64,000 nucleotides of DNA from Dactylorhiza incarnata (Eukaryota > Streptophyta > Magnoliopsida > Asparagales > Orchidaceae). The stretch is from NCBI GenBank assembly GCA_033032865.1, contig JAWHQI010000075.1, forward strand, positions 2,170,001 to 2,234,000, given 5' to 3'. Numbering within the stretch: position 1 is the stretch's first letter; every line of letters starts with the position of its first letter. Below, in pieces: positions 1-9,413 of this stretch. The notes beneath the pieces are model-generated. The model did no database searches, was not told where the DNA came from, and saw only the letters and a list, made by a program, of their open reading frames with translations. Position numbers and translations under genes: made by a program.

Positions 1-2
1 AA

Positions 3-1556
3 CCAACAGTGATTCTCAAAAGAGAAGTGGTGGAGTTCTACTCAAATGCCAAAGGTAACTCAAAAGGAACGTCCGTGAATAGCTTAATCAACGGGACAAA
101 GGTCAAAGTAAATCCTAAGAGATTGGCTAGGGCACTTTAGTTGCCGACTTTCGCAAAGGGGGAAGCCGATGAAGAGGTCACCCAGGAAGACCTTGATAAG
201 GATCTGGCATGGTGCGGGAATTCGAGCAAGACCCATGGGTCCATAGAAAGGAAGAACCTGAATCAACAAGGAAAACTGGTGGCCGATATAGTAGGTAAAG
301 CTCTCCCCTGCAAGGTTGGGTCGCATGATAGAATATCCAAGCCTATGTTCGAATTAATGGCAAGGATAATCCTTAGTAAAAGGACCAACTGGGGTCAGCA
401 CATCTTTAAGAGGATACAAGAAAGCTTTCAAGCTCCAAATCTTGGAAGAATTCTATCATTATACCTTCTGCAAACCTACCCTGAAAGCTTCAACAAAAGC
501 TATGGAGTAAAAATACATCACATGAAAAGAATGGACATCAAAATCCTTGCAAGATGGGAGAAAACTCTGACTAAGCCTCCCACAAAGTTAAAAATTGTGG
601 AAGATGCAAAGAGGAAGGGAGAAGGCTCATCTGAAGAGAATAAGTCAGGGAACAGCTCACCTCCATCTGCAGGAACAGATCCAAGAAGTGCTGAAACTGA
701 GGGGGAGAAAAACAGTGAGGTCCCTGCTCAAGTAGAAACAATGATCCAAAAGATCAGAGGGGCTGAGGATGCTGATTATTCTGAATCAGCAATGCAAGAG
801 GACAACCAAGAAACTACCAATGATCAGCAAGGTACTGAGAAGGAGGGTGAGCCAAGCTACTCACCAATAGGAAAATCTCTATCTCCAATAATGGAAGGGA
901 ATGAAGGAGAGGAACAAGAGAACTCATCTCCAGAGAATAGACAAGAGGAGCTCGTACTCTTATCTCAAATAAAGATGCTCCTGGAAGAGCAAAGATTAAA
1001 ACTGGAAAGCTATGTCACGTCTGCTATCAGTAATCTAAGAAGGGAACTGTCTGCTGAAACAGCAACCCTAAGAAATGATGTGAAAAGTCTACAAGAACTC
1101 ACTGCCTGTTCTCATAAAGGTTTATCCAACCTAGGGACTAATCAATCATTAATTATCAAAAGCATAGAAAAGGCCTACATTGCGTCCACCAAAAGGATGA
1201 CTGAACACAAGACCGAGATCACAGAAAGCATAGATCAGCACAGTAAAGATCTAGACAGTCACCTTCTTGAAACCGAAAATCACTTGGAAGGAGGAATTCA
1301 CATGCTCAAAAACAAGATTTTGGCCTCTGAGAAGAATCTCCAAAGGGGGATATCTAAAGAAGTCATAAAGGGGGAGAAATCAGTGATACGGGACAGCAGT
1401 AATCATGCCATCTGGACCTCAAACACTATCCGGGAAGCGATGAATCTTCATCCTCTACACTATGATGAGCCTACTGAAGAGAAAGCTGATAAGAAGCAGA
1501 AAGTAAGTAGCAAGAAAGCAAAGGGCGATGTTGATATAAGAGCACCAGAGAAATAG
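3..1556 (+). pseudogene. ORF3 (putative plant transposon protein-like), partial, one in-frame stop
   Basis: The frame is open from the left edge, is broken by TAG at 138-140, and then runs 471 codons to 1556, so the true start is outside the window. The N-terminal region (DIVGKALPCK, then SKRTNWGQ) is homologous to ORF3 of A (DIVGNVLLCK, KKKINWGR) and M (DIVGKVLLGK, RKKVNWGS). This family resembles the putative plant transposon protein domain and sits where SIRE elements carry an env-like ORF, between pol and the 3' LTR. After the conserved part comes an acidic, Ser/Glu-rich linker (about residues 160-270), then a Leu/Glu/Lys-rich stretch compatible with a coiled coil (about 270-420), then a basic Lys-rich tail. 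No signal peptide or membrane segment is visible in this part. Molecular function is unknown. Confidence 0.7.
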
Positions 1557-1752
1557 ATGGCTAAAACCTTAAGGGGGGGCTACATGTAGAAATGTCAAAA
1601 AATTTTGAAAACGTTTGGCACTATTTATAAAATGGCCAAGATTCTGTGTTTACTCAATTGTGCTGAAATGCCATCCTTACATGTTTATCTGCTCAAATGT
1701 TAAAGTCTATTATGTGAACGACATTTATCACTGAGTGGGTTATGACTTCTTC

Positions 1753-1766
1753 AAATAGGGGGAGAT
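1753..1766 (+). other. Polypurine tract of Z
   Basis: AAATAGGGGGAGAT lies directly before the LTR start TGTTGGG at 1767. It would prime plus-strand DNA synthesis. The same sequence precedes the 3' LTRs of A, B and M. Confidence 0.9.
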
Positions 1767-1909
1767 TGTTGGGAACAGTGCGCTGCAATGTTTCTGATTT
1801 GAAGAAGTGCTCAGCTCAATGATAAATGCAAGTTGTATTTAATATTTCATCTAGTTTATGCTTGTAGAGATCGACAATATGTCATATACTTTAATGACTT
1901 CACGAAGTA

Positions 1910-2352
1910 CTATATCGTCGAGAAGAATAGGAGACACCGTCGACAAGGTATGCTTGTCATTGTGATGATGAGCAAAGCAACCGCTGAGAAGTAGTGTGTT
2001 CGAAGATCGCTGAGACTTAGCAAGATCGTCGAACAAAGAATGTCGATCATTGAATGAAGGATGGCAAGTTCGTCGATCGCAGAATGCTATTCGTCGAACG
2101 CAGAAGGAAAATCGTCGAGCTCAGAAGGAAGATCGACGACCGCTGAGATTTGGCGTGTTCGTCTAACGCAGAAGCAAGATCGCCGAACGCAGAGAAGATG
2201 CAGTATCGTTGACTTCACCAAAGTGGTCGTGTCGTCGAGAAAGAACAAGCATCATCGTAAAGAACGCATGTCGTCGAGAGAACAATGTGATCACGACGAC
2301 ATGATGCAAGAAGGAAGAACGCAATGACATAGTCAGAGATAGCTTGTCGTTA
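1910..2352 (+). repeat. U3 array of CGTCGA motifs in Z
   Basis: About fifteen irregularly spaced copies of TCGTCGA or TCGTCGAACGCAGA, often in the context GATCGTCGAACGCAGAAG. The array sits upstream of the TATA box and so is likely a promoter or enhancer region. Related arrays occur in A, B and M. Confidence 0.75.
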
Positions 2353-2512
2353 AAAAGATGCAAGTATCTTCAAGACAGAATTCAAATCTTATGGACGTGA
2401 TGTCAGCAATTAATGTCGCCGCCTAATTGTCTAATCAGGGCGTGCTCTTAAGGAAAGGAGCGTCTGACACTTAAGGCACTTTTTCAGAAGACCGTTGGGG
2501 ACCTCGCAGTCT

Positions 2513-2519
2513 TATAAAA
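2513..2519 (+). promoter_or_regulatory. TATA box of Z LTR
   Basis: TATAAAA within CAGTCTTATAAAAGAGATAA. Immediately upstream (2490-2500) is GACCGTTGGGG, whose reverse complement CCCCAACGGTC nearly matches the MSA/MYB3R element. Initiation would be expected about 30 nt downstream. Confidence 0.7.
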
Positions 2520-2884
2520 GAGATAAGATGTTGCCCCAATACGGAATCAATCGATCGAGAAGAAACAGATCAGAAAGAAAGAAGCTTGCTGGGCAAGAAA
2601 GAACGAGAAAAAGAATCACGCCGCTCTTCAAAAGAATAGTATATTCAGCGGAGAAGAAAGAGAACAAGACTCAAGCGTTCTCAAAAGAATCAGTCATCTT
2701 CACTGACTGAGAAGTCGCCGTTCAACATCAGGCAAAAAGTAGAGATTGAAGAAGAACTGCGCTATCAAAGATCTGAATCAGAAGAATCTTCTTCAATCGT
2801 AAGAAGCCGATATCCATCAGGCTATGTTGCCAATCACCATCAAGTAGAAGAAGTAGGTTTATTTACTGTTATTTCTTGTAAAGG

Positions 2885-3152
2885 CTTGCGGGCCAATTTG
2901 TCTAGCTTGAGGGATGGAGAGCTGTGAGGCTTGAGGGACAGGGAAGTGCGCTTGCGGGTGCGATTTGTCGAGCTTGAGGGCTCGGGGACAGTAGGGGCTT
3001 GCGGTCCTAGGCTGTTGGGTCTTGCGGGTCCGTGTTGTAGGGCTTGAGGGCCTGAGTGTCGAGCTTGCGGGCTCGGGGGCAGTAGGGGCTTGCGGGCCTA
3101 GGCTGTTGGGACTTGCGGGTCCGAGTTGTAAGGCTTAAGGGCCTGAAGATTT
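2885..3152 (+). repeat. Tandem hairpin repeats in Z LTR leader (period 91 bp)
   Basis: Two 91-bp tandem units (2970-3060 and 3061-3151) plus a diverged lead-in. Each is built from small units with a constant core TTGCGG or TTGAGG flanked by short complementary arms, for example CGAGC-TTGCGG-GCTCG, GAGC-TTGAGG-GCTC and GGAC-TTGCGG-GTCC. The array lies downstream of the TATA box, so it would be in the RNA leader. Confidence 0.65.
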
Positions 3153-3389
3153 GGCGGCGTTTGCCGAGCCTAACACATTGCTGGGTAGGCGCAGAGGGAG
3201 AGAGGACTACTCAAGACACCCGGTCTTGAGGAACCTCTATAGATCGTTGTGTGCTTTCTATGTTTTGCTCTTTATTTTATAGATCCAATAAACAGAAACC
3301 AACAACAACATAAAGGGGAAGAAATAAATTTGAAAAACCTATTCACCCCCCCCCCCCCTCTAGGTGATAAACTAGACACCCCATAAACA

Positions 3390-3668
3390 ACAGTACCCAC
3401 ATTATGAGGAACCTCTATAAAAATTCGTGTGTCTTCTGGTTGAATAATTTTCTGTGTTGTTCCTCATGGCTAGTTTACTTTATTGTTTTCTTCTTTATAT
3501 TCCAGCACTATTCTATTTTGTCTGAGATCTTGAGTGTGCATAAATCCTTAGATTAGTTTATTGTTTTCACAGTTAGAATAGGAATAATTTTTAAATCTTT
3601 ATTCACCCCCTCCCCCCCCCCCCCCCCCCCCCTCTAGAGGATTCTCAGAGGTACACTGTGCACTTACA
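3390..3668 (+). repeat. 5' LTR remnant of A
   Basis: The 3' portion of an LTR ending TTACA, directly followed by a primer-binding site. It contains GAGGAACCTCTATAAA (about 3406-3421), the SIRE-type conserved block, and a terminal ATTCACCCC...CTCTAGAGG with a 21-C run (3612-3632). The upstream part is cut off by Z. Confidence 0.75.
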
Positions 3669-3670
3669 AT

Positions 3671-3682
3671 TGGCATCAGAGG
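3671..3682 (+). other. Primer-binding site of A (iMet type)
   Basis: TGGCATCAGAGG, two bases after the LTR end. It has one mismatch from the usual plant initiator-Met site TGGTATCAGAGC core; the T-to-C change could weaken priming. Confidence 0.8.
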
Positions 3683-3763
3683 GAGGTTGATCAATAAAAG
3701 TTAACACCTTGATCATAAAGAGCTCCTATACATTTCTTTCCATAAATATATTTTATAAACAAA

Positions 3764-5665
3764 ATGAGTACTAAGGATTATGCTTCCACAAGACCCCCAG
3801 TGTGTAACTTAAACAAGTTCACACTCTGGAAGGCCAGGATAAGGCTTTACATGAATTCAATTGATGAAGACATATATAATGTTCTTCTCACAAGTCCTCC
3901 TGCTCCAGTTAGATAAAAGGAAGGAGAAACCTCAACAGCTGAGGTTGTCCCAAGAAAGGAATAGACAGAGGCTGAGAAGAAGGTCAAGGCATATGATGCC
4001 AAGGCTATGAACATTCTGGTTTCAACAATATCAGATGACATTTTCCAGAAGGTTGCTGAATGCCAATCAGCAAAAGAGATTTGGGATTCCCTCACCACAA
4101 TGGTTGAAGGAAGTGCTGATGAAAGGAAGGACAGAAAGTCCCTTCTCATATAATAGTATGAGAACTTTCAAAAGAAAGCTGAAGAATCTATTGCTAATAT
4201 GTATGATAGATTTAGCATTATCATTAATGAGCTTAGAGGCTTGGGCAAGGAGATATCCTTGACAGAAATTAATGATAAGATTCTCATGTGCTTCCCTAGC
4301 TCATGGGATTCAAGGATTTGTGCAATCAGAGAATCCAGATGCCACAGAGAAATCTCAACTGAAGCTTTGCTAGGAAAGCATAAGTCCTATGAGAAGATAC
4401 TAAAGACCAGGGATGAGTCAGAAGAGAGGGGAACTACTCCAGCTCCTGTCCAAAGGAACTTAGCTCTGAAAGCTACTGAAGGAGAGCCCTCTACTCCAGA
4501 AGATGAGATGTTCAATATCCTAGCAAGGAGGTTCAAGAAGTGGGTCAAGACTGAAGACTCAAGGAGAAGAGAAACAGACTCAAGGCCCAAGTAGGATAAG
4601 ACTCCAAGGAAGGAGATTACCTATTTCACCTGCAACAAGCCAGGGCACATTGCTCCTGAGTGCCCTCAAGAGAAAAGGAACAGGAGCAGCAATAAAGAGG
4701 AAAAAAAGAAGAAGAATTCCTTCAGAGAGAAGGACAAGAAGAAAGCAAAGGGTTTCATTGCTGAAACCTGGAGTGATACAGAAGTGGAAGAGAGATCGTC
4801 ATCATCTGAGAGTGATGATGAAGAATAAGCAGTAGCAGCCTGCATGATGGCTCTTGGGATGGCATCAGATGATGAAGATGATCAGGTATCATTTTTTGAT
4901 GAATTTGACTTTACTTCTGATGATTTTAAAACTTGTTTTAATGATTTCTGCATTGAAAATCTTAGGGTAGAAAAAGAATTATACACAGCTAAAACTGAAT
5001 TAGAGAATCTTAAGAAAGATGAAACACTCCTAATAAATCAAAATCTAACTAATGAACTTAATAATAAAGAGTTAGAATTAATTAAGCTTAGAGATGAAAA
5101 CACAAATCTAAATGAAGAGCTAGCAAGGGCAAAGGCCTTTGAGGACTCACTCAATGGGAAGAGTCAGAAGCTCAAGGATATCACAGAAAATCTCTCTATG
5201 AGATTTAATCACTTAGGGTTAGGAGCAGAGCGCTCCACCAGCTCAGAAGCACCTAGGAAACCTGCCTGGAAAAATCCATATTCCTTTGTAAGACCTAGTG
5301 ATCATCAACCCAGTGAGAAGAGTGCATCAATTAAGGGTAAAGTTGTTAATTATTCAGATAGGTTAGATAAACCCAACAAAATACATCTGAATAAGAAAGA
5401 AAAACCTTTATGAAAGAACAATGTAGAGAAGTCAAATAACAATCACCTAAAAGTAAAAACACAATCTAAGATAATAAGACACTCTGCTGATCTATTGCTT
5501 TTAGATATATTCTATACTCATCTAAAGCATCAAAATAAGAGGTTTGGGAAAACCATTCCTTATCATCCCAAAGGGTACCGTGAAAGACCCTCCTATTCTT
5601 TCATTGAACCCTACAATGGTAAAAGCAAAGGGCCCAAGGTAACCTGGGTTCCTTCTAATGTTTGA
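3764..5665 (+). pseudogene. gag: gag of A (UBN2-type), multiple stops
   Basis: Capsid-like protein of a SIRE-type copia element. The ATG at 3764 begins a frame reading NKFTLWKARIRLYMNS, homologous to M gag, and the UBN2-type region is traceable to about 4370. The zinc knuckle near 4623-4660 reads YFTCNKPGHIAPECP, with the first Cys replaced by Tyr. A Lys/Ser/Asp-rich stretch and a coiled-coil-like region (4844-5200) follow, and the frame ends KVTWVPSNV at 5665, the typical gag C-terminus. In-frame stops include TAA at about 3914, TAG at about 3962 (TGG to TAG), two near 4152 and TAG at about 4592. The protein cannot be made intact. Confidence 0.85.
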
Positions 5666-6437
5666 ATTACATGTGCAGGGTTAGGTAGGGTCCCACTCAG
5701 GAGAAAATTGAGTGGGAAGAAATATGTAGGCCATGAATAAGGAACAAAAGTCATTCAAAGGAGCAATTTCTATCTTGAATCCTCCTTAACATTTATTACA
5801 TCATATTAAGATCTATTTTCAATAAATAAAATTGCTGGGGAAAACAACAAGAATTTTCTAAATAAATAGATCTGTTTATTAAGAGGCGCGTCGAATAGAA
5901 GTCGACGTACCATTGACTTCTACTCGACGCCAGCGTCGAGAAACACACAGAGCAGACAATTCGAATAGAAATTGACGCAGCGTCAAGTTCTTAATAATTG
6001 CTTCTAGAAGCAATCTCGACACAGCGTCAAGTTTTTATCAACGCAAACATCGATTTAATAATTGTTGATTAAATTCGAAGTCACATCGATTGGAAGTCGA
6101 CGTAACGTCAACAAGACTACGTCGTCTTAGGGTCTCTGAATAGTTATGAAGCTACGTCAAGTACTAGTCGACACAACGTTGATATATCAATGCATGCAGA
6201 ATTGCTTCTAGAAGCAATCTCGGCACATCTTTGTGTGCCAAATAATGAGTAATATCAACCGTGCATTGACATGAACCCTAAGTAGCGGCGATTCATCTGC
6301 TTTTAAGAAATTACTGCGTCGAAACATTTACGCTTTTGAATTCTCTTTCTCCTACTCTCTTGCTCTCTTGCTCTCCAGCTCTACCGTGCCTCTTTCTCTT
6401 TCGTTATCTTTGTGTTTGCTGGTACAACAAAATTCAA
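5666..6437 (+). promoter_or_regulatory. LTR-like spacer upstream of ORF3 in A, with motif array
   Basis: This is where pol would be expected, but nothing in it looks coding. From about 5820 it resembles the junction at the 3' LTR: AATAAATAAAATTGCTGGGG here versus ATAAATAGGGGGAGATTGTT at 62718-62737. CGTCGA/GTCGACG motifs then fill 5885-6190, as in the 3' LTR U3. The first motif pair forms a long hairpin (5888-5903 with 5915-5930, 15 of 16 paired). A pyrimidine-rich leader (6340-6410) precedes the ORF3 ATG. I read it as a duplicated LTR promoter segment; an ordinary spacer that shares the motif is the alternative. Confidence 0.5.
5997..6218. repeat. Two copies of an 18-bp perfect palindrome
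   Basis: ATTGCTTCTAGAAGCAAT occurs at 5997-6014 and 6201-6218. Its core TTCTAGAA is a two-unit heat-shock-element arrangement (TTCnnGAA). Both copies lie in the ORF3 upstream spacer of A. Confidence 0.7.
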
Positions 6438-6447
6438 ATGGCTCCTC
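6438..6447 (+). pseudogene. First codons of ORF3 of A, cut by element M
   Basis: The ATG at 6438 and the next seven bases are followed directly by the LTR end of M. The frame resumes at 23574 after the duplicated TCCTC. Upstream TTTGCTGGTACAA aligns with TCTTGCAGGTACAA before the ORF3 ATG of M, so an AG splice-acceptor-like dinucleotide in M is TG here. Confidence 0.65.
6443..6447. repeat. Left target-site duplication of M (TCCTC)
   Basis: TCCTC is repeated exactly at 23569-23573, which fixes both ends of M. Confidence 0.95.
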
Positions 6448-6728
6448 TGAAAGTGGAGGTTAGATCTTAAGTTACTCTAGAGGGGGGGTGAATAGAGTGT
6501 TAAAAACTTTTCCTTAGTTTTTATAGCAGAATTAAAATAGTGTTATATATATATATGTGTGTAAGCAGTGTGAGATAAATGTATAAGTAGAAAAATTGAA
6601 TAAATGAAAGCACACAGCACAACAAAAAGAAAATAAGCAAACACAGAGGACATAAGGAATTTATAGTGGATCCCCAATAAATCTGGGTAGTCCACTCTTC
6701 TACCACCCTTTGGTAGGAGTCCACTAGG

Positions 6729-6850
6729 AGGGTTGATCAGGTGCCCTAACACCAAGGTGATTTTGATCAGGTGTCCACACACCACAGAGCTTTTGTTCAG
6801 GTGCTCAAAACCAACAGGATTTTTTGATCAGGTGTCTTGCCACCAAGGAG
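6729..6850 (-). repeat. Tandem CACCTGATCAA units in M LTR leader (3' copy)
   Basis: Four units sharing (minus strand) CACCTGATCAA or CACCTGAACAA. Two are flanked by complementary arms of different sequence: AGGG/CCCT (6729-6732 with 6744-6747) and GAGC/GCTC (6787-6790 with 6803-6806). A CACC-AA-GGTG hairpin sits between them (6750-6759). A second copy lies in the 5' LTR near 22352-22475. Confidence 0.55.
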
Positions 6851-7535
6851 GTTACACTTTTGAAGGGAGTATTAACCCTGTACAAGAGAGGTGAGAAAAG
6901 GGTTATAGTGTTCTTCTCTGTCAAGATGCTGAGAGAAGACTCTAGTGGACTTGTTGTAAAGCTCCCCCTATCTGATTGAAGTATTTGATAGATGATGGAG
7001 AAGCTTTCTCTTGAAGACACAAATCTTCTGTAGCAGATTGATCTGGAAGAAGGATTCTTCAGATTCCTTGTTGCTCTTTTAGAAGACTTGAACTTGCAGC
7101 ATAATATCTGAGAGATGGATCTTTGAAGATGTTCTCAGAGAAGTAGAGATTGCTGCTTGAGGAGAAAGAAGAAGACTGATAATCTTTTGCTGAGAGTTAT
7201 TCTTCTTCTTTTCACTATGTTCTTGTTATTGTCTCTCTGTATTCAGTAAGTATATTTTTTTTTTTGAATTCTGTCGAGAGAGGTGAGACAATAATGTCTG
7301 TCTTTGATATATTCTATTTTTGGAATAGAATAATCTGCCCTTAATCCTTTCTTGGAACTGTAATAGAGACAAATTGACTTTGGCAGGTCCTTTAATTCCT
7401 TAGCCGTGTAAAATTCCTTTGCATTAATTGTCAACGGCTATTTCTGTCTTGGAATAAGGAAAGAAAGAATATATTCAAAGAATATAATATCCTTACTTGA
7501 ATATGTCCAAATGTACTGAATATATCTGTTAGAGT

Positions 7536-7800
7536 CGTCGATCTGTGTTCAGAGTACTGACAAATAACTAATATAAATAATCTGGACTTGTATTTGGCGA
7601 ACTGAGCTTTAATAAGAAATCTGTCGAGCTCTGGCTAGAATTCATCGAACGCTGCTCAGAGAATGTCGAACACTGGCTGGAAAACTGTGGAGCGCTGGCT
7701 GGAGAACTGTCGAGCGCTGGCTGGAAAAACTGTCAAGCGCTGGCATGAATTCGTCGAGCGCTGGCAGCCATCTGTCGAGCGCCGCTAGCCAAATGTCGAA
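7536..7800 (-). repeat. U3 array of GTCGAGCGCTGG motifs in M (3' LTR)
   Basis: About nine imperfect units of 22-26 bp, plus-strand form CTGTCGAGCGCTGGCTGGAA. The array is near the U3 start. The copy in the 5' LTR is at about 23157-23425. Confidence 0.8.
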
Positions 7801-7944
7801 CACTGGGAACTTAACTTTTTCCTTAAGTTCTAGCTAATCTATCAGCCTAAGGGCTTGACCCTTAAACTATACAATGAGGTCAAATTGATCCTAGTTCAAC
7901 ACATAGTGATCCTATCCCAAATCAGTAATTGGGTTGTTCCAACA

Positions 7945-7958
7945 ATCTCCCCCTATTT
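7945..7958 (-). other. Polypurine tract of M
   Basis: The minus strand reads AAATAGGGGGAGAT, directly before the LTR start TGTTGG. Confidence 0.9.
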
Positions 7959-8139
7959 GGGTTAGGACACTATTTTACAATCATTCAAAATAAATACAAT
8001 AGAAAGATAAACAGCAGAGCAAATATATATCTGACAGAATGTAAATTCATTTCAGCAGATAGAATAAAATGTAGTGCTCTGAGTTTATAAACTTTACAAT
8101 CAAAATGATAAACAAAAACACAATAAAGTCTGAACCTTT

Positions 8140-9366
8140 TCATTGATTTGCAGAGGGAGGCTTGAAAATGATTTGTCTGTTAGGATCTTCATATTTCTTC
8201 TTACTTAAGTAGAGATCCTGAGCTCCCAAAATGGTTTGAGATTTGCCTTGAATAACAACTGCTTGAGGATGTTGGATCAAGAATTCTTCAGCATTGAAAA
8301 GATTCCTTGACTTATACTTATCAAATTCTTTTCTTCTATATTCTGACATAGTTGAATACTGTGAATAATCCTTTCCTTCAGCTTTAGCTTTATTTATCTG
8401 AGCTGTAGCAATATTTTCCCTGAATCTAGCCATCTGTGTTATTTCTTCAGCTTCTGTATCAATTGGGAAATAAGGCATTTCATCAAGATCAGTGTCCTGT
8501 ACTGAAGGTTTGTCAAAAGGAATATTTCTTTTCTTGTGCATGGATCCATCAGATATATGATATATGTATTTTGTGGAAACATTTTTGGTAGAATCTGAAG
8601 GGAGTCCTAAAGACCAATAACTCTGATAACCACTTGTGTTGGCTGGTCTCCTTGATTGCTGAGGGGTGGACTTCTGAGAGGAGGAAAATGGTGTTGCTGA
8701 GCCTGCTGCTGGAGGAGGAGGAGGAGGAGGATGGTTATATTTGACAGGTTTGTCAGAATAGTAACCAGTCTTTTTCATCTTCTTTCTAATTTTATTCTCA
8801 TTCCTTGAGAATTTCATCCAATGGGGAGTATCTTTGTCAAGAGTAATGTTATGAAGAACATAATAAGGAATATCATTCTCAGGGTTTGGAGGCTTGGGGA
8901 CAGCCTTTGACTTTGCTTTTCTTTTCTTTCTCTTCCTTAATAATGTATCATCAGAATCACTTTCATTATCTTCTTCATTAGAGTCAGAAGAAGGAATTGG
9001 ATTATCATATAAATCATTGACCATTTTAAGAGCTTTGATCCTTTGCTTTTCAGCTTCATAAGCTTCATCCTTTGCTTTCCAAATTTCATCAAAATCTGGA
9101 ATTGGTGATTCATCAAAGACAAAAGTTGGGAATTCAAAACTATTGATAATTTCTTCTGTAACTACAGCTGATATTTCTGCTTGACTTGGAGCTTGAGTTT
9201 GAACTTGAACGTAGATAGGAGCTGGCTCTGTAGCCTGAACTTTAAAACGTTTGATAATCTTTTTCAACAAAACTTTATCTATAGGAGCATTGTATGGAAC
9301 AATTGCTCTAGAAAATTCATGATATCTTGGCAGAACTGAGTAAATTGAATTGAACTTAGATAACAA
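8140..9366 (-). CDS. ORF4 of M: uncharacterised 408-aa protein
   Basis: Open for 408 codons between ORF3 and the PPT, unlike the broken gag, pol and ORF3 of the same element. I do not recognise a family. Visible features are an acidic Ser/Asp/Glu-rich region (about residues 128-145: SSDSNEEDNESDSDD), an adjacent basic cluster (RKRKKRKAKSK, about 148-158) that could act as a nuclear localisation signal, a Pro run (about 215-221) and a Lys/Arg-rich C-terminal half with EYRRKEFDKYKSRN. There is no signal peptide or membrane segment. It starts 48 bp after the ORF3 stop, so it may be read from the same transcript. A separated C-terminal part of ORF3 is possible, but Z and A show no counterpart. 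Confidence 0.65.
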   Translation of the reverse strand: MLSKFNSIYSVLPRYHEFSRAIVPYNAPIDKVLLKKIIKRFKVQATEPAPIYVQVQTQAPSQAEISAVVTEEIINSFEFPTFVFDESPIPDFDEIWKAKDEAYEAEKQRIKALKMVNDLYDNPIPSSDSNEEDNESDSDDTLLRKRKKRKAKSKAVPKPPNPENDIPYYVLHNITLDKDTPHWMKFSRNENKIRKKMKKTGYYSDKPVKYNHPPPPPPPAAGSATPFSSSQKSTPQQSRRPANTSGYQSYWSLGLPSDSTKNVSTKYIYHISDGSMHKKRNIPFDKPSVQDTDLDEMPYFPIDTEAEEITQMARFRENIATAQINKAKAEGKDYSQYSTMSEYRRKEFDKYKSRNLFNAEEFLIQHPQAVVIQGKSQTILGAQDLYLSKKKYEDPNRQIIFKPPSANQ

Positions 9367-9413
9367 ATGAATAATATCTAAAGAGGGATGAATATAGATA
9401 TTATTGATTTCTT

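Larger units (their letters stand above)
1..3389 (+). mobile_element. Element Z: 3' end of a SIRE-like Ty1/copia retrotransposon
   Basis: Only the 3' part is in the window: the end of an ORF3-type gene, a short untranslated stretch, a polypurine tract and a complete 3' LTR beginning TGTTGGGAAC. The LTR shares the block GAGGAACCTCTATAGA and the terminal ATTCACCCC...CTCTAGGTG with elements A, B and M, which places it in the same copia group. It ends inside the 5' LTR of A, because a second, different LTR end with its own primer-binding site follows about 280 bp downstream. The exact right end is uncertain (candidate CA ends at 3383, 3389 and 3392), and the target duplication cannot be tested because the left end is outside the window. 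Confidence 0.8.
1767..3389 (+). repeat. 3' LTR of Z
   Basis: Starts TGTTGGGAAC after the polypurine tract. It contains in order a CGTCGA motif array (U3), a TATA box, a tandem hairpin array, the SIRE-type block GAGGAACCTCTATAGA (about 3228-3243) and the C-rich terminal block with a 13-C run (3346-3358). The right end is placed at a CA near 3389 but could be a few bases either side. Confidence 0.75.
6448..7944 (-). repeat. 3' LTR of M
   Basis: On the minus strand it runs TGTTGGAACAACCC to CTCCACTTTCA. It contains the GTCGAGCGCTGG motif array (plus-strand 7536-7800), the block GGGGATCCACTATAAATTCC (minus strand, 6657-6676) and the C-rich end at 6481-6487. Confidence 0.93.

Noticed and set aside
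8476..9366. ORF4 of M as an envelope glycoprotein
   Set aside because: No signal peptide, transmembrane segment or Cys pattern; the composition is charged and Pro-rich.
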